Shown here piece after piece: positions 51,701 to 57,758 of a DNA stretch of 64,000 nucleotides (positions are counted from its first letter, which is position 1; each line of letters opens with the position of its first letter). Under the pieces are notes generated by a model, which was given only the letters and a program-made list of their open reading frames with translations, had not been told where the DNA came from and ran no database searches. The DNA comes from Vesta saturnalis (taxonomy: Eukaryota > Arthropoda > Insecta > Coleoptera > Lampyridae). A program made the position numbers and the translations under genes. Location of the stretch: positions 2,127,001 through 2,191,000 of the forward strand of contig JARFJB010000754.1 in the NCBI GenBank assembly GCA_036346205.1. Direction: 5' to 3'.

Positions 51701-52137
51701 ACGTTTTATAATAACGCAATTACTTTCGAAACACAATTACTTTTAAAAAATGGCATTTTTGTAAACACCTAATAAGATATAAAATTTACCTTATCTTTGC
51801 AATCTACATGCACTTTTCCACTATCTAAAATTCGTCTCAACAGTCTTGTATCTCCATTCATTGCAGCTAAATGCAATTGTGCATCCGAAAGCGATTCTTT
51901 CTGAAAACAAACAAAATTGATGGCTTTAATTTAGTAATCAATCATTATAATTTTAACTTCAAATAATGTTTCCTTAATTTTTGAAAAAGGATTGATGTGT
52001 AGCTATTTTTGAAAACTAATAAGCACGCGCTAAATGAAAATACGATAAATATTTAATTTTTGCCAAGAGCTCACTTATCATCCTTATAAATAAATTCAAT
52101 AAACAAATTAAAAATTAACACTTACTTTAGAAGACAT
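10788..52137 (-). CDS. ANKRD29: ANKRD29-like ankyrin-repeat protein, 5' part of gene (five exons seen)
   Basis: Ankyrin-repeat protein whose repeat order and wording match animal ANKRD29; its molecular role is poorly known, and ankyrin stacks bind other proteins. Coding exons in order: 52126-52137 (MSSK), 51790-51900, 51018-51116, 11194-11292 and 10788-10886. All junctions are phase 0 with GT-AG signals, and the last three exons are exactly 99 nt, one 33-residue repeat each. Motifs seen: DAQLHLAAMNGDTRLLRRIL, SGKVHVDC, TGTTALFFGAQGGFLEVVKL, DGGSPLFVACQCGHMDVVKE. About 151 residues are visible against roughly 300 in the family. The gene stays open into a consensus donor at 10787, so more exons must follow to the left. 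I found none between 1 and 10787, and they may lie beyond the window. Intron 3 is about 39.7 kb. The symbol rests on remembered family similarity. Confidence 0.85.
11194..11292 (-). CDS. ANKRD29: Ankyrin gene coding exon 4 (one repeat)
   Basis: A 99-nt exon with TGTTALFFGAQGGFLEVVKL followed by LLANNAPLDTSSV. ATTTCAG acceptor and GTAAGT donor. It matches the TGTTALFFAAQ repeat of ANKRD29 and is spliced in phase 0 to exon 3 far upstream. Confidence 0.87.
11604..12210 (+). repeat. SINE-like copy with tRNA(Lys)-like head
   Basis: Positions 11604-11673 look like a tRNA: GCCTCCG and CGAGGTA can form the acceptor stem, the loop CTTTTAC would place TTT in the anticodon, and GAGTTCAAACC is a fair polymerase III B box. 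The body (11870-12210) is the same as the first blocks of the composite repeat at 8990 (TTCATGTCAGATAGAGGTTA, CCGCCTGCTTCTATAA, TCAGATATTGAAAAAATTTG, ACGCGTCGT) and stops before the CA tract. Not a working tRNA gene. Confidence 0.6.
13930..14470 (+). repeat. Composite repeat copy with large CA/CG tract
   Basis: Starts in the block AAAAAATTGCATAGAACACAATTAA, then TTTCTCCCAAA, AAATACGAAATTTTAATACG and GAGTTATCGTG. A CA/CG tract follows (14137-14398, with CGCA-rich interior), then GGTCGATCTTAGCAAAA, GTTGTAAAATGAGCTAA and CGTCGATAT. The many His/Thr- and Cys/Val-rich frames here are artefacts of the tract. Confidence 0.75.
14512..14553. repeat. AAT/ATT trinucleotide repeats
   Basis: Adjacent AATAAT and ATTATT runs form a nearly palindromic trinucleotide block. 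Confidence 0.8.
14658..14724. repeat. (TA)n microsatellite
   Basis: Pure TA tract just beyond the 3' end of the LINE relic on the minus strand; it may mark the element's tail. Confidence 0.95.
14738..17160 (-). pseudogene. Non-LTR retrotransposon relic (endonuclease and reverse transcriptase)
   Basis: Decayed ORF2 of a Jockey/CR1-like LINE read right to left. Endonuclease pieces: LRTKAQKLYTSVSLDELDIV near 16840, WGGGVLLAAKDDFSV near 16660, LLDLVLSTLG near 16300. Reverse transcriptase pieces: TDFTKSFDEIDH near 15780, SSGVPLFLLFVNDLPSS near 15600 and TDELKIFR near 15550, where the usual ADD is altered to TDE. C-terminal pieces: DLGITFDHKFSFSEHI and RSKLEYCALIWYPFYNNHK near 15180-15350. A (TA)n tract interrupts it at 15987-16047. 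Sequence up to about 17160 could be the end of ORF1. Several stops and frameshifts make it dead. Clade assignment is by eye. Confidence 0.85.
15987..16047. repeat. (TA)n microsatellite inside the LINE
   Basis: Pure TA tract separating the endonuclease-linker part from the reverse transcriptase part of the LINE relic. Confidence 0.95.
19300..19452. repeat. CA/CG-rich microsatellite
   Basis: Interrupted CACACG and CGCACA tract directly left of the foldback element. Its flanks do not match the composite repeat family. Confidence 0.9.
19491..20600. mobile_element. Foldback element with ~275-bp inverted arms ending ATGGGACACCCT
   Basis: Left arm about 19491-19765 and right arm about 20325-20600 are diverged reverse complements: ATGGGACACCCT outer ends, TCTTATAATCCCTGT, ACCATAC(A/C)GAGTATTT, a long shared stretch around ACTAACTGTAACAAAAATCA and CGACGAATATCTGTA, then GGTGAGCCAAAAAA at the inner edge. 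The loop of about 560 bp has no recognisable gene and includes an A17 run at 19925. A non-autonomous element is likely. Confidence 0.75.
20728..20771. repeat. (TA)n microsatellite
   Basis: Pure TA tract followed directly by CAGGGTCCTGC, another CAGGGT edge. Confidence 0.95.
21062..23270 (-). mobile_element. Mariner-type transposon inside long inverted repeats
   Basis: Outer arms start TGGACATGTG at 21062 and end CACATGTCCA at 23270. The arms stay alignable inward through ATTTTATTCTTATTGAGTGC at 21322 (ATCCCTATTGGATGC on the right, read inverted) and GCGGAATAAARTACGCAACAT to about 21445 and 22795. The right arm has about 100 extra bases near 23042-23145. The inverted repeats are therefore about 380-470 bp, unusually long for a mariner, or a mariner sits in the centre of an older foldback. 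A (TA)n tract follows the right end. Confidence 0.7.
21560..22341 (-). pseudogene. Tc1/mariner-type transposase, degenerate
   Basis: Read right to left: helix-turn-helix part VTENPSVSEKAITSAVGVSE at 22260-22190, then FSDEAKFHQNGFVNRHHFHY near 22070 (first acidic residue kept), a block near 21940 around VNVWGRIIGEHIIGPYF, then WQQHYGAPP near 21810, where the aspartate expected after QQ is replaced, and SPDLTKLDFFLWGYV near 21700. Several frameshifts and stops. Same family as the relics at 1.8 and 33 kb. It is flanked by the inverted repeats listed above. Confidence 0.85.
23271..23315. repeat. (TA)n microsatellite
   Basis: Pure TA tract abutting the right end of the inverted-repeat element. 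Confidence 0.95.
23624..23677. repeat. (TA)n microsatellite
   Basis: Pure TA tract in otherwise unremarkable AT-rich DNA. Confidence 0.95.
23836..23921. repeat. (TA)n microsatellite, longest in the window
   Basis: About 43 TA units. The YIYI-rich frames across it are artefacts. Confidence 0.97.
24180..24700 (-). pseudogene. LINE reverse transcriptase fragment
   Basis: Minus-strand pieces: RVVPIHKK near 24640, QLVLPTQHQYGYRQTYLTT region near 24530, LSQFLDFTKAFDCVCHDIVT near 24390 (the first catalytic block, with Asp-Phe-Thr-Lys-Ala-Phe-Asp), then GVPQ, a stop codon and LVLGPILFLIF near 24260-24220. No endonuclease or C-terminal part found. Degenerate. The blocks match Jockey/CR1-type LINEs in general; I could not assign a clade. 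Confidence 0.8.
25288..25322. repeat. GT/GC-rich microsatellite
   Basis: Short GTGTGCGTGCGC tract. Its flanks do not clearly match the composite repeat. Confidence 0.8.
28400..28780. repeat. Dispersed-repeat fragments with GGTGTCCCATTAAAA and ACACCCTATA edges
   Basis: GGTGTCCCATTAAAAA (28404), ATACCCTGTACATGAAGG (28470), GGGGTGCTATTAAAAAA (28719) and ATACACCCTATAGACTTG (28750) look like pieces of the CAGGGTGTCCCAT family seen at 19.5-20.6 kb. No coding sequence. Confidence 0.5.
29210..29430. promoter_or_regulatory. GC-rich block with repeated CCAAT boxes
   Basis: Four ATTGG (inverted CCAAT) cores at about 29243, 29287, 29380 and 29416, three in the context CTGATTGG, in a GC-rich island within AT-rich DNA. 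It may be the promoter or terminal region of the Polinton relic; that link is inference. Confidence 0.45.
29430..29640. repeat. Degenerate ATCAAT/GATCAAT simple repeat
   Basis: Repeated ATCAATTAATCA, CAGATCAAT and CTCAATCAAATCAAT words without a strict period. Confidence 0.85.
30070..30684 (+). pseudogene. Polinton-type DNA-packaging ATPase, broken
   Basis: Relic of the FtsK/HerA-type ATPase that packages DNA in Polintons and adintoviruses. Seen: a start ATG at 30070, a P-loop GPSGCGKS (30116-30139) followed at once by a stop, the Walker B IIDDLMRE near 30305, then HHRNLSVFFLTQN, and a C-terminal PHGYLSFDLKQ near 30570 ending in TAG at 30682-30684. The frame changes several times and the stretch between the P-loop and 30230 is poor, so it cannot make the protein. 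Length without gaps is about 205 codons, short of the usual roughly 230-250. The small-protein start at 30714 follows 30 bp later. Confidence 0.8.
30714..30803 (+). pseudogene. Start of a small basic Polinton-type protein, truncated
   Basis: ATG at 30714 opens 29 codons (MAGVLIKNTDILRALARL, then SKSQRDALLKC) before TAG. Its position just after the ATPase and its wording recall the small protein found next to the ATPase in insect Polinton-like elements. The expected basic C-terminal part was not found. The assignment is from memory of the gene order and is moderate at best. Confidence 0.4.
30872..31095. repeat. Two direct repeats of ~55 bp within the Polinton relic
   Basis: Copies at about 30872-30926 and 31038-31092 share AAATAT(T/C)(T/A)CYGTCAAAAAAGG and TAGATTTATAAACAA(G/C)TTAAG, with a period of about 166 bp. 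Confidence 0.7.
31189..31376. repeat. Inverted repeat, 48-49-bp arms
   Basis: Arms 31189-31237 and 31329-31376 (CTGCGTTTTGTTTATAAATG, then GACAA..., TTTCCAA and its complement) differ at only a few positions around a loop of about 91 bp. No gene. Could be a small MITE. Confidence 0.85.
32225..32352 (-). repeat. Composite repeat 3' part, inverted, with GT tract
   Basis: CACTAACGCTAAGTCGACTT, ATTAGCTCATTTTACA and then a GTGTGCGTGC tract (32278-32352): the complement of the tail that follows the CA tracts at 6.7, 14.4 and 58.1 kb. Confidence 0.75.
32431..32510. repeat. Copy of a dispersed CCAATTT..AAAATGGATTG repeat
   Basis: CACCAATTTCGTCGTGGTCG, CCAAAATGGATTGC and GGTCAAGGGCCAAA resemble the three related units at 36.77-37.12 kb. 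Confidence 0.5.
32963..34177 (-). mobile_element. Mariner-type transposon with terminal repeats and TA target duplication
   Basis: Ends AGTAGGCCGTGAAACATGAG (left) and the complement of AGCAGGCCGTGAAACAT (right), each next to a TA dinucleotide (32961-32962 and 34178-34179), as expected for Tc1/mariner insertion. Length about 1.2 kb, with one transposase pseudogene filling it. It is the most complete mariner in the window. Confidence 0.85.
33048..34107 (-). pseudogene. Tc1/mariner-type transposase, nearly full length but disrupted
   Basis: Right to left: an N-terminal DNA-binding part (YILSHKNSIEAERMYLRLYP near 34040), a second helix-turn-helix (SVIEHPSTSVREIERNTGIS near 33840), WSDESRFTNNGLFNRHNVHF near 33640 (first acidic residue), FNVWCGILGAKLIGPIFL near 33500, a QQDGAPPT block near 33370 (second), SPDLTPLDFFLW near 33250 (third), and a tail to 33048. 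If the last acidic residue is the Asp of TPLD, the second-to-third spacing is about 42 residues, so it is not the classical DD34D mariner. At least three frame changes, including one near 33670, silence it. Confidence 0.85.
34935..34972. repeat. (TA)n microsatellite
   Basis: TA tract immediately after CTGACTCACCCTGTATATA. Confidence 0.95.
36701..36757. repeat. (TA)n microsatellite
   Basis: TA tract bordering the imperfect repeats that follow. Confidence 0.95.
36765..37120. repeat. Imperfect tandem units with AAAATGGATTGTCTTGATAACC
   Basis: Units near 36768 (CACCAATTTTGTTGGGGTGC, CAATGGATTGTCTCGATAAC), 36952 (CCATTGGTGTCGTAACAAAA) and 37059 (CACCTGATCGCAGAAAAATG, GATTGTCTTGATAACCAAG) share the core in the same order. 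The spacing is uneven. Confidence 0.5.
38070..38364 (-). pseudogene. Transposase N-terminal fragment (unit 1)
   Basis: ATG at 38364 opens SSSGKILRSQTRNVVFQYFL, with a helix-turn-helix-like ISVQTIERIIKEASE, a basic KKKRQKKHTVTDL and DTNIIRKQE. It resembles the N-terminal region of an insect DDE-type transposase family with RSQTRN...VTDLDDFDK motifs. The frame runs past the duplication edge at 38070 into unrelated sequence; the catalytic part is absent. Confidence 0.6.
41589..41650 (-). repeat. tRNA-like SINE head, truncated (unit 1)
   Basis: Minus-strand CTCGATAGCGCAGTTGGTTA and GGTACTCTAGCAAAGTACAG without the B-box half. It forms one arm of an inverted pair with 41939-42011. Confidence 0.65.
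41939..42011 (+). repeat. tRNA-like SINE head (unit 1)
   Basis: 73 nt, TCTCGATAGCGCAG (A box), anticodon arm GTACT-CTAGCAA-AGTAC and ATTCAAATCC (B box). The body resembles insect elongator tRNA(Met), but the anticodon loop would read AGC and the acceptor stem is imperfect. A conserved tail follows (GTAAACTTTTATTTATGTAT, TTTGAACTTATTCGTTCA). I treat it as a tRNA-derived SINE, not a working tRNA. Confidence 0.6.
44022..44314 (-). pseudogene. Transposase N-terminal fragment (unit 2), frameshifted
   Basis: Duplicate of the fragment at 38.07-38.36 kb. One T is missing near 44245 (CTCTTTGTGAC against CTCTTTTGTGAC), so the start at 44314 no longer reads into the HTH part; only the later MASIKKTTSDATKISVRTIE segment stays open. 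Confidence 0.6.
47552..47611 (-). repeat. tRNA-like SINE head, truncated (unit 2)
   Basis: Duplicate of 41589-41650 in the second unit, same missing B-box half. Confidence 0.65.
47908..47979 (+). repeat. tRNA-like SINE head (unit 2)
   Basis: Duplicate of 41939-42011 with one base fewer in the anticodon arm (CTAGCAAGTAC) but a perfect T arm GTAGG-TTCAAAT-CCTAC. The one-base loss argues against function. Confidence 0.6.
50023..51017. other. AT-rich intronic stretch, nothing recognised
   Basis: Between the duplication and ankyrin exon 3. No repeat or conserved frame recognised. Confidence 0.45.
51018..51116 (-). CDS. ANKRD29: Ankyrin gene coding exon 3 (one repeat)
   Basis: A 99-nt exon holding one ankyrin repeat (DGTSPLILASAYGHYECVKE, then LLEQGADPTLKR). 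TTTTAG acceptor and GTAAGT donor. Its donor opens the 39.7-kb intron. Confidence 0.88.
51790..51900 (-). CDS. ANKRD29: Ankyrin gene coding exon 2
   Basis: A 111-nt exon between a TTTTCAG acceptor and a GTAAAT donor. It encodes the N-terminal cap and first repeat, with LHLAAMNGDTRLLRRILDSG and the VDC that is conserved at this place in ANKRD29. Phase 0 at both ends. Confidence 0.87.
52126..52137 (-). CDS. ANKRD29: Ankyrin gene coding exon 1 (start codon)
   Basis: Encodes MSSK and ends at a strong GTAAGT donor. The only nearby upstream ATG is followed at once by TGA, so this start is preferred. It opens 454 bases from the RpS21 ATG on the other strand. Confidence 0.75.
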
Positions 52138-52476
52138 GACGAGTGAAATTAAAATTAAGGGTTAAGAATTTATTTATAAACTGTCACATTCTAACAATGC
52201 GAATCACGAATGCACTTTGATTTATAAAAACTACTGTTATATAATTATTGCAGGTGAAATAGCAGTTTTCTTAACGCGAGCAAAACACGGATTTACGTCT
52301 TTAACGTGGAAAGAGCTTGCCCGATATTGAGCGCAACATTAACGCGGGTATTTTAAACCCTTTATCGCATGCGCAGAATTATTAATAAAATCTATACGGC
52401 TCTCGTTTTTAAATTACGCGGGGAATTTTTTAATAGAACATTTGCCATTAGGTGGCGCATCTGCTTAAAATTCGAT
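52138..52476. promoter_or_regulatory. Shared divergent promoter between ankyrin gene and RpS21
   Basis: The two ATG codons are about 450 bp apart on opposite strands, so both promoters must lie in this interval. Seen inside: AGGTGGCGC at 52450-52458 within CCATTAGGTGGCGC, close to the conserved CTCF core; GCATGCGCA at 52367-52375, an NRF-1/Ewg-like half palindrome; and several CGCG-containing stretches that make it richer in CpG than its surroundings. No TATA box is obvious at the expected distance from the RpS21 start. Binding by these factors is inferred from motif match only. Confidence 0.55.
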
Positions 52477-52528
52477 CTTTTTAAGGTTAGTTGCCAGCGT
52501 GCGAGATCTAGTAGTTTATAATTCTGAA
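52477..52528 (+). promoter_or_regulatory. RpS21: Probable RpS21 transcription start and TOP-like 5' UTR exon
   Basis: A C followed by a T run (CTTTTT at 52477-52482) looks like the terminal oligopyrimidine start typical of ribosomal protein mRNAs. The leader runs to a consensus donor (GTAAGTG, from 52529), and a TTTCAG acceptor ends at 52579, 11 bases before the ATG. The start site is inferred; the splice signals are seen. Confidence 0.55.
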
Positions 52529-52590
52529 GTAAGTGATTAAATAATTATATAGAAAAATAAATTAATGTTTTAGTTTCAGCAGTTAAAGAA

Positions 52591-52946
52591 ATGGAGAACG
52601 ATACAGGTGAATGTGTTGATTTGTACTGCCCCAGAAAATGGTAACCTAATAATACACGTGCTTACGTATGTATGTGATTTGTAATTGTTTGTAGCTCTGC
52701 CAGTAATCGAATTATTCACGCTAAAGATCATGCATCTATTCAATTAAGCATTGCTGAAGTTGATCCAACAACAGGAAGAATGACTGAGAATACAAAAAAT
52801 TATGCACTTTGCGGAGCCATCCGACGTATGGGTGAATCAGATGATTGTATTGTCAGGCTTACAAAAAAGGATGGAATTTTAGCTAAGTAAGTTTTTATAA
52901 ATGAAGGCGACTGTGTAGTAATATATTTTTTTATAGGAATTTTTAG
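52591..52946 (+). CDS. RpS21: Ribosomal protein S21 (eS21), complete, three coding exons
   Basis: Small-subunit ribosomal protein eS21, a cytosolic 40S component. Coding exons are 52591-52640, 52695-52886 and 52937-52946, joined by GT-AG introns of 54 and 50 bp, giving 83 residues and a TAG stop, the usual length of insect S21. Motifs seen after splicing: start MENDTGECVDLYCPRKC, then SASNRIIHAKDHASIQ, IRRMGESDDCIVRL near residues 58-71, and the C-terminal KNF that closes the family. Both splice joins fall inside codons (TG|C and AA|G), and only this joining gives the conserved protein. An AATAAA signal lies at 52988-52993. A probable 5' UTR intron runs from GT at 52529 to AG at 52579. The gene is divergently paired with the ankyrin gene on the other strand. 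It looks intact. From knowledge of the family it should be highly and broadly expressed. Confidence 0.97.
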
Positions 52947-52999
52947 GTTTATTTCTACGGTAATAAGCTGTATTGAATTTTGTGTTCAATAAACTTATT

Positions 53000-53980
53000 G
53001 TTTGATACAGAATAGTTTTGTTTTGCATATAATTTTGTATGCTAAAGTAAACTTTATTATTTTATTTACATTTGAATTCATTTGCTCTATCATGTGCATG
53101 TATTCAATCCATTCCAGAATGTGTATGTATAAATATGGATAACTGCATTAAACTTGTGAAGCCCCGTTTATATAGCAACTAACAAACTAAGAATTAAAAG
53201 GTTGGAATTAGATGTATCTTTATATAGTAGGTAACTAAGAACTGATAATTTTTTTATTCTCGTATATGTTACTTGAAACCACAAATCTGCATCATTGTAA
53301 GGCTACCTATATACCAGCATAATTATTAGTTTTTATATAAACTCCTAAAACTTCTTACTGATGGGTTTTTAGAAAACACTTCTTTTTATAGATACTGGTC
53401 ACTTTGTGAGTTATTGATTGCAATAATTTATAATAATGTGTTATTAGGTGCAATGAAAAAACACATTGCAAAAGATTGTATGTAGCTTCATTTCAATTAT
53501 CGATGTTTTATATTCGTTCTTCAAGATATATAAAAAATAATATTTCTATTCTATCAATGTGTAAATAATTATGTTTATTTACTAGCTTGATTTGTCATTT
53601 TTATACAAAAATTAATCAAAAACTACCCACAACAGTATAGCATTGGGTTCTAATGTATATTGTGTAATTAACTTTCATATTACTATATATCACTAATTAT
53701 TTCTCTATTTTTGTTTAAAATAATTTTTTATTTCAATTTAAATAATCTTGGAGAGTTGTTTTCTTTGACTTCTGGAAGTAAATTAAATATCTGTGTCGTA
53801 CATTATCATAAGAAACCATATTTTCTGGTTTTCTAGTTCCGGCCCATATTCGGACACTGGTCTATAGAAAAAATTTGAAGCAGTAGCCTACATGTCCCAA
53901 ATGTGAGATACTACAAAGATAAATACAGACTCTAAAAAACTTAAATTTTATTCTTTATATACATTTTGTGCATATAACAG
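53000..53980. other. AT-rich intergenic stretch, nothing recognised
   Basis: Downstream of the RpS21 polyadenylation signal. No gene seen before the piggyBac relic. Confidence 0.45.
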
Positions 53981-53989
53981 AAACTTATA

Positions 53990-55698
53990 ACTCTCGAAAA
54001 TAGATAGAATCAACTTTAAGTGTAGTATTTTGAAAAAAACTTGTCTGGGCACAAATCCTATTGGATGTCCTTTATCGTCGTGGCATAAGTTACAAACATA
54101 CCAAGTTTGTGTCCTTCAATTGCCCTGTAAACAGATTTGACACCTAACTCTTTTCTCCGATTTTATTGGAAAATGTGATCCTGCAGCCTGCCCAAAGGAA
54201 ACTATTTCAATGAGTTAATTTATATTCCTAACACAAACTTACCTTGACCAGGCAAACACTGTTTGTTGACTGGATAAGACCTTGCATGACATCATTAGGG
54301 AAGTCTTAAGTAAGTCACTATTTTTTTGGCTACCTTTTGAAAAATACAGTTCCCGTTCCAAAGGTAAAGGTCCAGTAAATGAAAAATAACAAGTTATTGT
54401 CTTTCGGGGTGTTGTATAGTAAGTTAACATTTGATCTGTTCTGTCTATACTGGACATTTATTATAGTCAAAAACTATGTTTGGTTTGGTATGTTCTACTC
54501 CCCGCTTATTTGTCACCTTGATGATTTCAAATTTATGAGAAGTAGATATCATATCTCTTTTGTCTCGCCGTTTTCCTACAATTACTCTACCCTTCCTCTT
54601 CCAAATTGTATCACTCTTCTTTAGTTTTGTGTCTATCACTATTGGATTTCCTTTTTTATTCTTTCTTAGTGTTCCCACAATGTGTGTTTTCTGTTTTAAT
54701 ATTAATTCAGCTAGGCCAATACTGATATAATAATTATCGGGAAAAATTGTATGACCCTTGTTTCTGTATGGTTCCATGAGTTTATTCACAACAGCATATC
54801 CATGTCCATGATCAGCATCCTTAGCTTTACCTTTACCATAATAAATTAACAGATTCAGAAGAAACCCACCAGAAGTGCATAATTCGTACAATTTAATTCT
54901 ATATCTTGGTGCTTTATTTGGAATGTAATGTCGGATGTACAATCTACCTCACCACAGTAATAATGCTTCATCTAGTGAAAGGTTTGGTCCTGGAATATTT
55001 TGCAAAATACGGTTTACAACGTTAATGATTTTATGTAGTCAGGATGTCATTCTGTCACTATCATCGTAAAAGCACAAACAACATACAATTGTTCCAACCG
55101 ATTACGCCCCATTGTTTTATTGAAAAATAGATGATAGTATAAAAATTTCGACCAATAGTGCTTTATGCTGGGCATTTTTATATTTCTCTTTGCTACACAT
55201 AAACCAAGAAATTTTTTTATCTCGATTGGTGTAACATTCTTCCACGCTTGCATATTTGACTTTCTGAAAACATCTTTTGATAACATAACTTGTGCTCTGG
55301 TATGTGTTCAGCCGACAATTTTCCGTATAAGTTCATCATCAAACAAAAGAGAAAATACTTTACTGGAGTAACATTCTTAGGCAAATTAATTTTGATACCT
55401 TCTTGTCCAGTGAAATCAAATAAAAGGGGATATAGAATGTCAACCCAGTCTTCCTCGTTATCTTGATTATTTTCACTTACCTCAGCATTCTTCACATGAG
55501 ATCACTTTCTTGCTCTTCACTTTCCGTATCAAAATTTGAATATATTGATGCATCACTGCTTGAACCCTCAAATGGTTCTGCAAGGGAGTCATCAGAGTAG
55601 TGGTTGTCTTTGTCTTTATACCCTATATCCTCTTCTTCAGTTTTTCTAATTTCGTCTTAGAGCTCTTTTTCAGTTAGCCTCCTCTTTGAAGGAAACAT
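53990..55698 (-). pseudogene. piggyBac-type transposase, degenerate but recognisable throughout
   Basis: DDE transposase of the piggyBac family. Right to left: start MFPSKRRLTEKEL (ATG at 55698) with an acidic N-terminus rich in S, D and E; NVTPIEIKKFLGLCV near 55230; LSLDEALLLW near 54965 (first catalytic Asp); RHYIPNKAPRYRIKLYELC near 54900; GHTIFPDNYYIS near 54740 (second); VFDYNKC at 54470 and IDRTDQML at 54445 (third block); and a cysteine-rich end with WYVCNLCHDDKGH near 54085. A small deletion at about 54455 shifts the frame inside the third block, and several stops occur upstream, so it is inactive. No flanking TTAA or terminal repeats could be fixed by eye. Confidence 0.88.
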
Positions 55699-56089
55699 TG
55701 TAAATCACTCAAACAAACCGCAAAAGTACCGATTTAAATCAATAAAAGACCACAAGTATATACTGCATAACCAAATGTTAAACCATAACAAATACAACAT
55801 AACCTCATACAAATTCAGAAACAACACGTCCCAGAGATGAGTCGCACATTCCTACAGACCTCCTAAAAATATAAAATTGTTATATGCAGACCGTACAGAA
55901 AACGATCGCATACACCGAAACTGGACCTATGACTCACATCTGAGACGGCGGTCTATCGTGCAAAACAAGGCGGTTCATATATGAGCCGTACGGTAGTGAA
56001 CAAGAATAATAATGCTACCTTCTTTGTAATACGTTCATAATGAGTATAGACAACCGTGTAAAAACAACAATATACTATGTCTGCGACGC

Positions 56090-56380
56090 AGGGGCGCACT
56101 TATTAAGGTGTTAGACTTGTAAGTGAAAGGTCCCAAGTTCTAACCTGAGACTAGTCAAGTGCTTGGGAAAAAAATCATAGTAAATGTATTCGATTCAAGT
56201 GCGAAATCAGGACTAAGCCTGGTGACGAAAGGAGAGTTCCAAAACGTTGCGCTACAAAAGCAGAAACGGTTGAAATAGGTCAATCAACTCAACTAAGACG
56301 TATAAATGTTAACTATAAAAAAGTGCTAAAGCCGCCCGATTCTATAAACAAGTTATTATTCATGCTGTATCTACAAGTTT
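56090..56380 (+). repeat. SINE copy with tRNA(Thr)-like head and shared tail
   Basis: Head 56090-56152 has a tRNA look: loop CTTGTAA would place TGT as anticodon, and AAGTTCTAACC is a weak B box. The tail (GTATAAATGTTAACTATAAA, AAAGCCGCCCGATTCTATAA) matches the block at 9.1 and 11.97 kb, so different tRNA heads share a 3' body. Confidence 0.5.
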
Positions 56381-56459
56381 AGTATATTTTGGATAAAAAG
56401 CACTCGCAAATTATCTGCCCATAATTTTACTAAAATCTAAATAATTGAAATTCTTTTAT

Positions 56460-56661
56460 TATTAGTTTTGTCATGAACGAATAAGTTCAAAGGTAAATAT
56501 GTAATTAAAAATTATTATTAATTTTAATTTTATTAAATACATAAATAAAAAGTTTACCTCGAGTAGGATTTGAACTTACGAGCTGTACTTTGCTAGAGTA
56601 CCGCGGTAACAAACTGCGCTATCGAGATTCAATAGATGTAAATTTTGTCTTTATGTATGCA
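56460..56661 (-). repeat. tRNA-like SINE, minus-strand copy, split by a Jockey element
   Basis: Tail TTTTGTCATGAACGAATAAG...AAAAAGTTTACC, then tRNA-like part 56555-56627 (complement of the heads at 41.94 and 47.91 kb), then GATGTAAATTTTGTCTTTAT. The sequence resumes after the Jockey element at 57909 as ATGTATGCAGAACTGATGTG, as in the uninterrupted copies. Confidence 0.75.
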
Positions 56662-57758
56662 AACTATTCCTAAAACGACTCCGACCAATACTGGCTGAAA
56701 GAGAAGTTATTCCCAATCATCAGTTTGGATTCCGAAACCAACATGGCACAATCGAGCAGGTACACAGAATAGTTAACAAAATAAGTAATGATCTAGAATC
56801 CAAACGGTATTGCTCCGCCGTATTTCTGGATGTGAAACAAGCATTCGACACAGTATGGCACAAAGGTTTAAGCTACAAAATCAAAAAAGTACTACCCCAC
56901 CATTACTACGAAGTTCTCAAGACTTATCTGGAAGGAAGATGGTTTCTTATCAAACAGAGAGAAGAGCTAACGAATTTATATCCTATTAACTCTGGCGTAC
57001 CTCAAGGTAGCGCCCTGGGTCCAGTTTTATATACCATATATACTGCCGATATACCCGTAACAAATCTTTCTACCATAGCTACATATGCTGATGACACAGC
57101 TATACTAGCATCAGATAATAGCCCTGCTGTTGCATCGGAAAACCTCCAGCAAAACCTAATTTTACTTGAAGACTGGTATCTGGAAAATTCAAATAAATAC
57201 TACTAAATCGTCACACGTCACTTATACCATGCGAAGGTAAATGCAGCATTTAATAACACGGTAATCCTACAAACTGAAGATGCAAAGTACCTGTGTATGC
57301 GTCTTGATCGGAGACTCACATGGCGTAAACATATTTTTACCAAACGTAAACAACTCGGATGTACTGGTAACTGGGCAGAAAATCACAGTTGAAAATCGAA
57401 AAAACTTCTTATATACAAGACCATTTTAAAATCGATATGGGCCTACGGTATATAATTGTGGGCACAGCAAATATCGAAATCTTACAAAGATTCCAGAACG
57501 AAGTCCTTAGGAGTATAGTTAATGCTCCATGGTACGTGCTAGTTATGTCATACAAAGAGATCGTAATATAGAATCAATGCGGGAAGTGGTTAAAAATTAC
57601 TGTGTGAAATATAAAGATAGGCTTTCAGTGCACGCTAATATCTTAGCCACACAATTGTTCGATGATGATGATACCATTCGTAGGTTAAAACGTTTCAAAC
57701 CATCTAGTCGTACATATTACGCAAGGCATTTAACTACATCAAATTGTAAACTAATGTA
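56662..57758 (+). pseudogene. Jockey-type reverse transcriptase, 3' half
   Basis: Begins in the fingers region (KLFLKRLRPILAEREVIPNH), then HQFGFRNQHGTIEQVHRI, a DVKQAFDTVWH block at 56832-56864 (first catalytic Asp), SGVPQGSALGPVLYTIY near 57000 and TYADDTAILAS near 57085 (YADD catalytic pair kept). Later pieces DAKYLCMRLDRRLTWRKHIF, IEILQRFQNEVLRSIVNAPW and a C-terminal tail to 57758 are in shifting frames with stops at 57206 and elsewhere. No endonuclease domain because of 5' truncation. Family known from insects; the copy cannot encode a full protein. Confidence 0.9.

Noticed and set aside
53835..55990. Terminal repeats of the piggyBac element
   Set aside because: GGTCTAT words near 53860 and 55952 are in the same, not inverted, orientation and no TTAA pair frames them.
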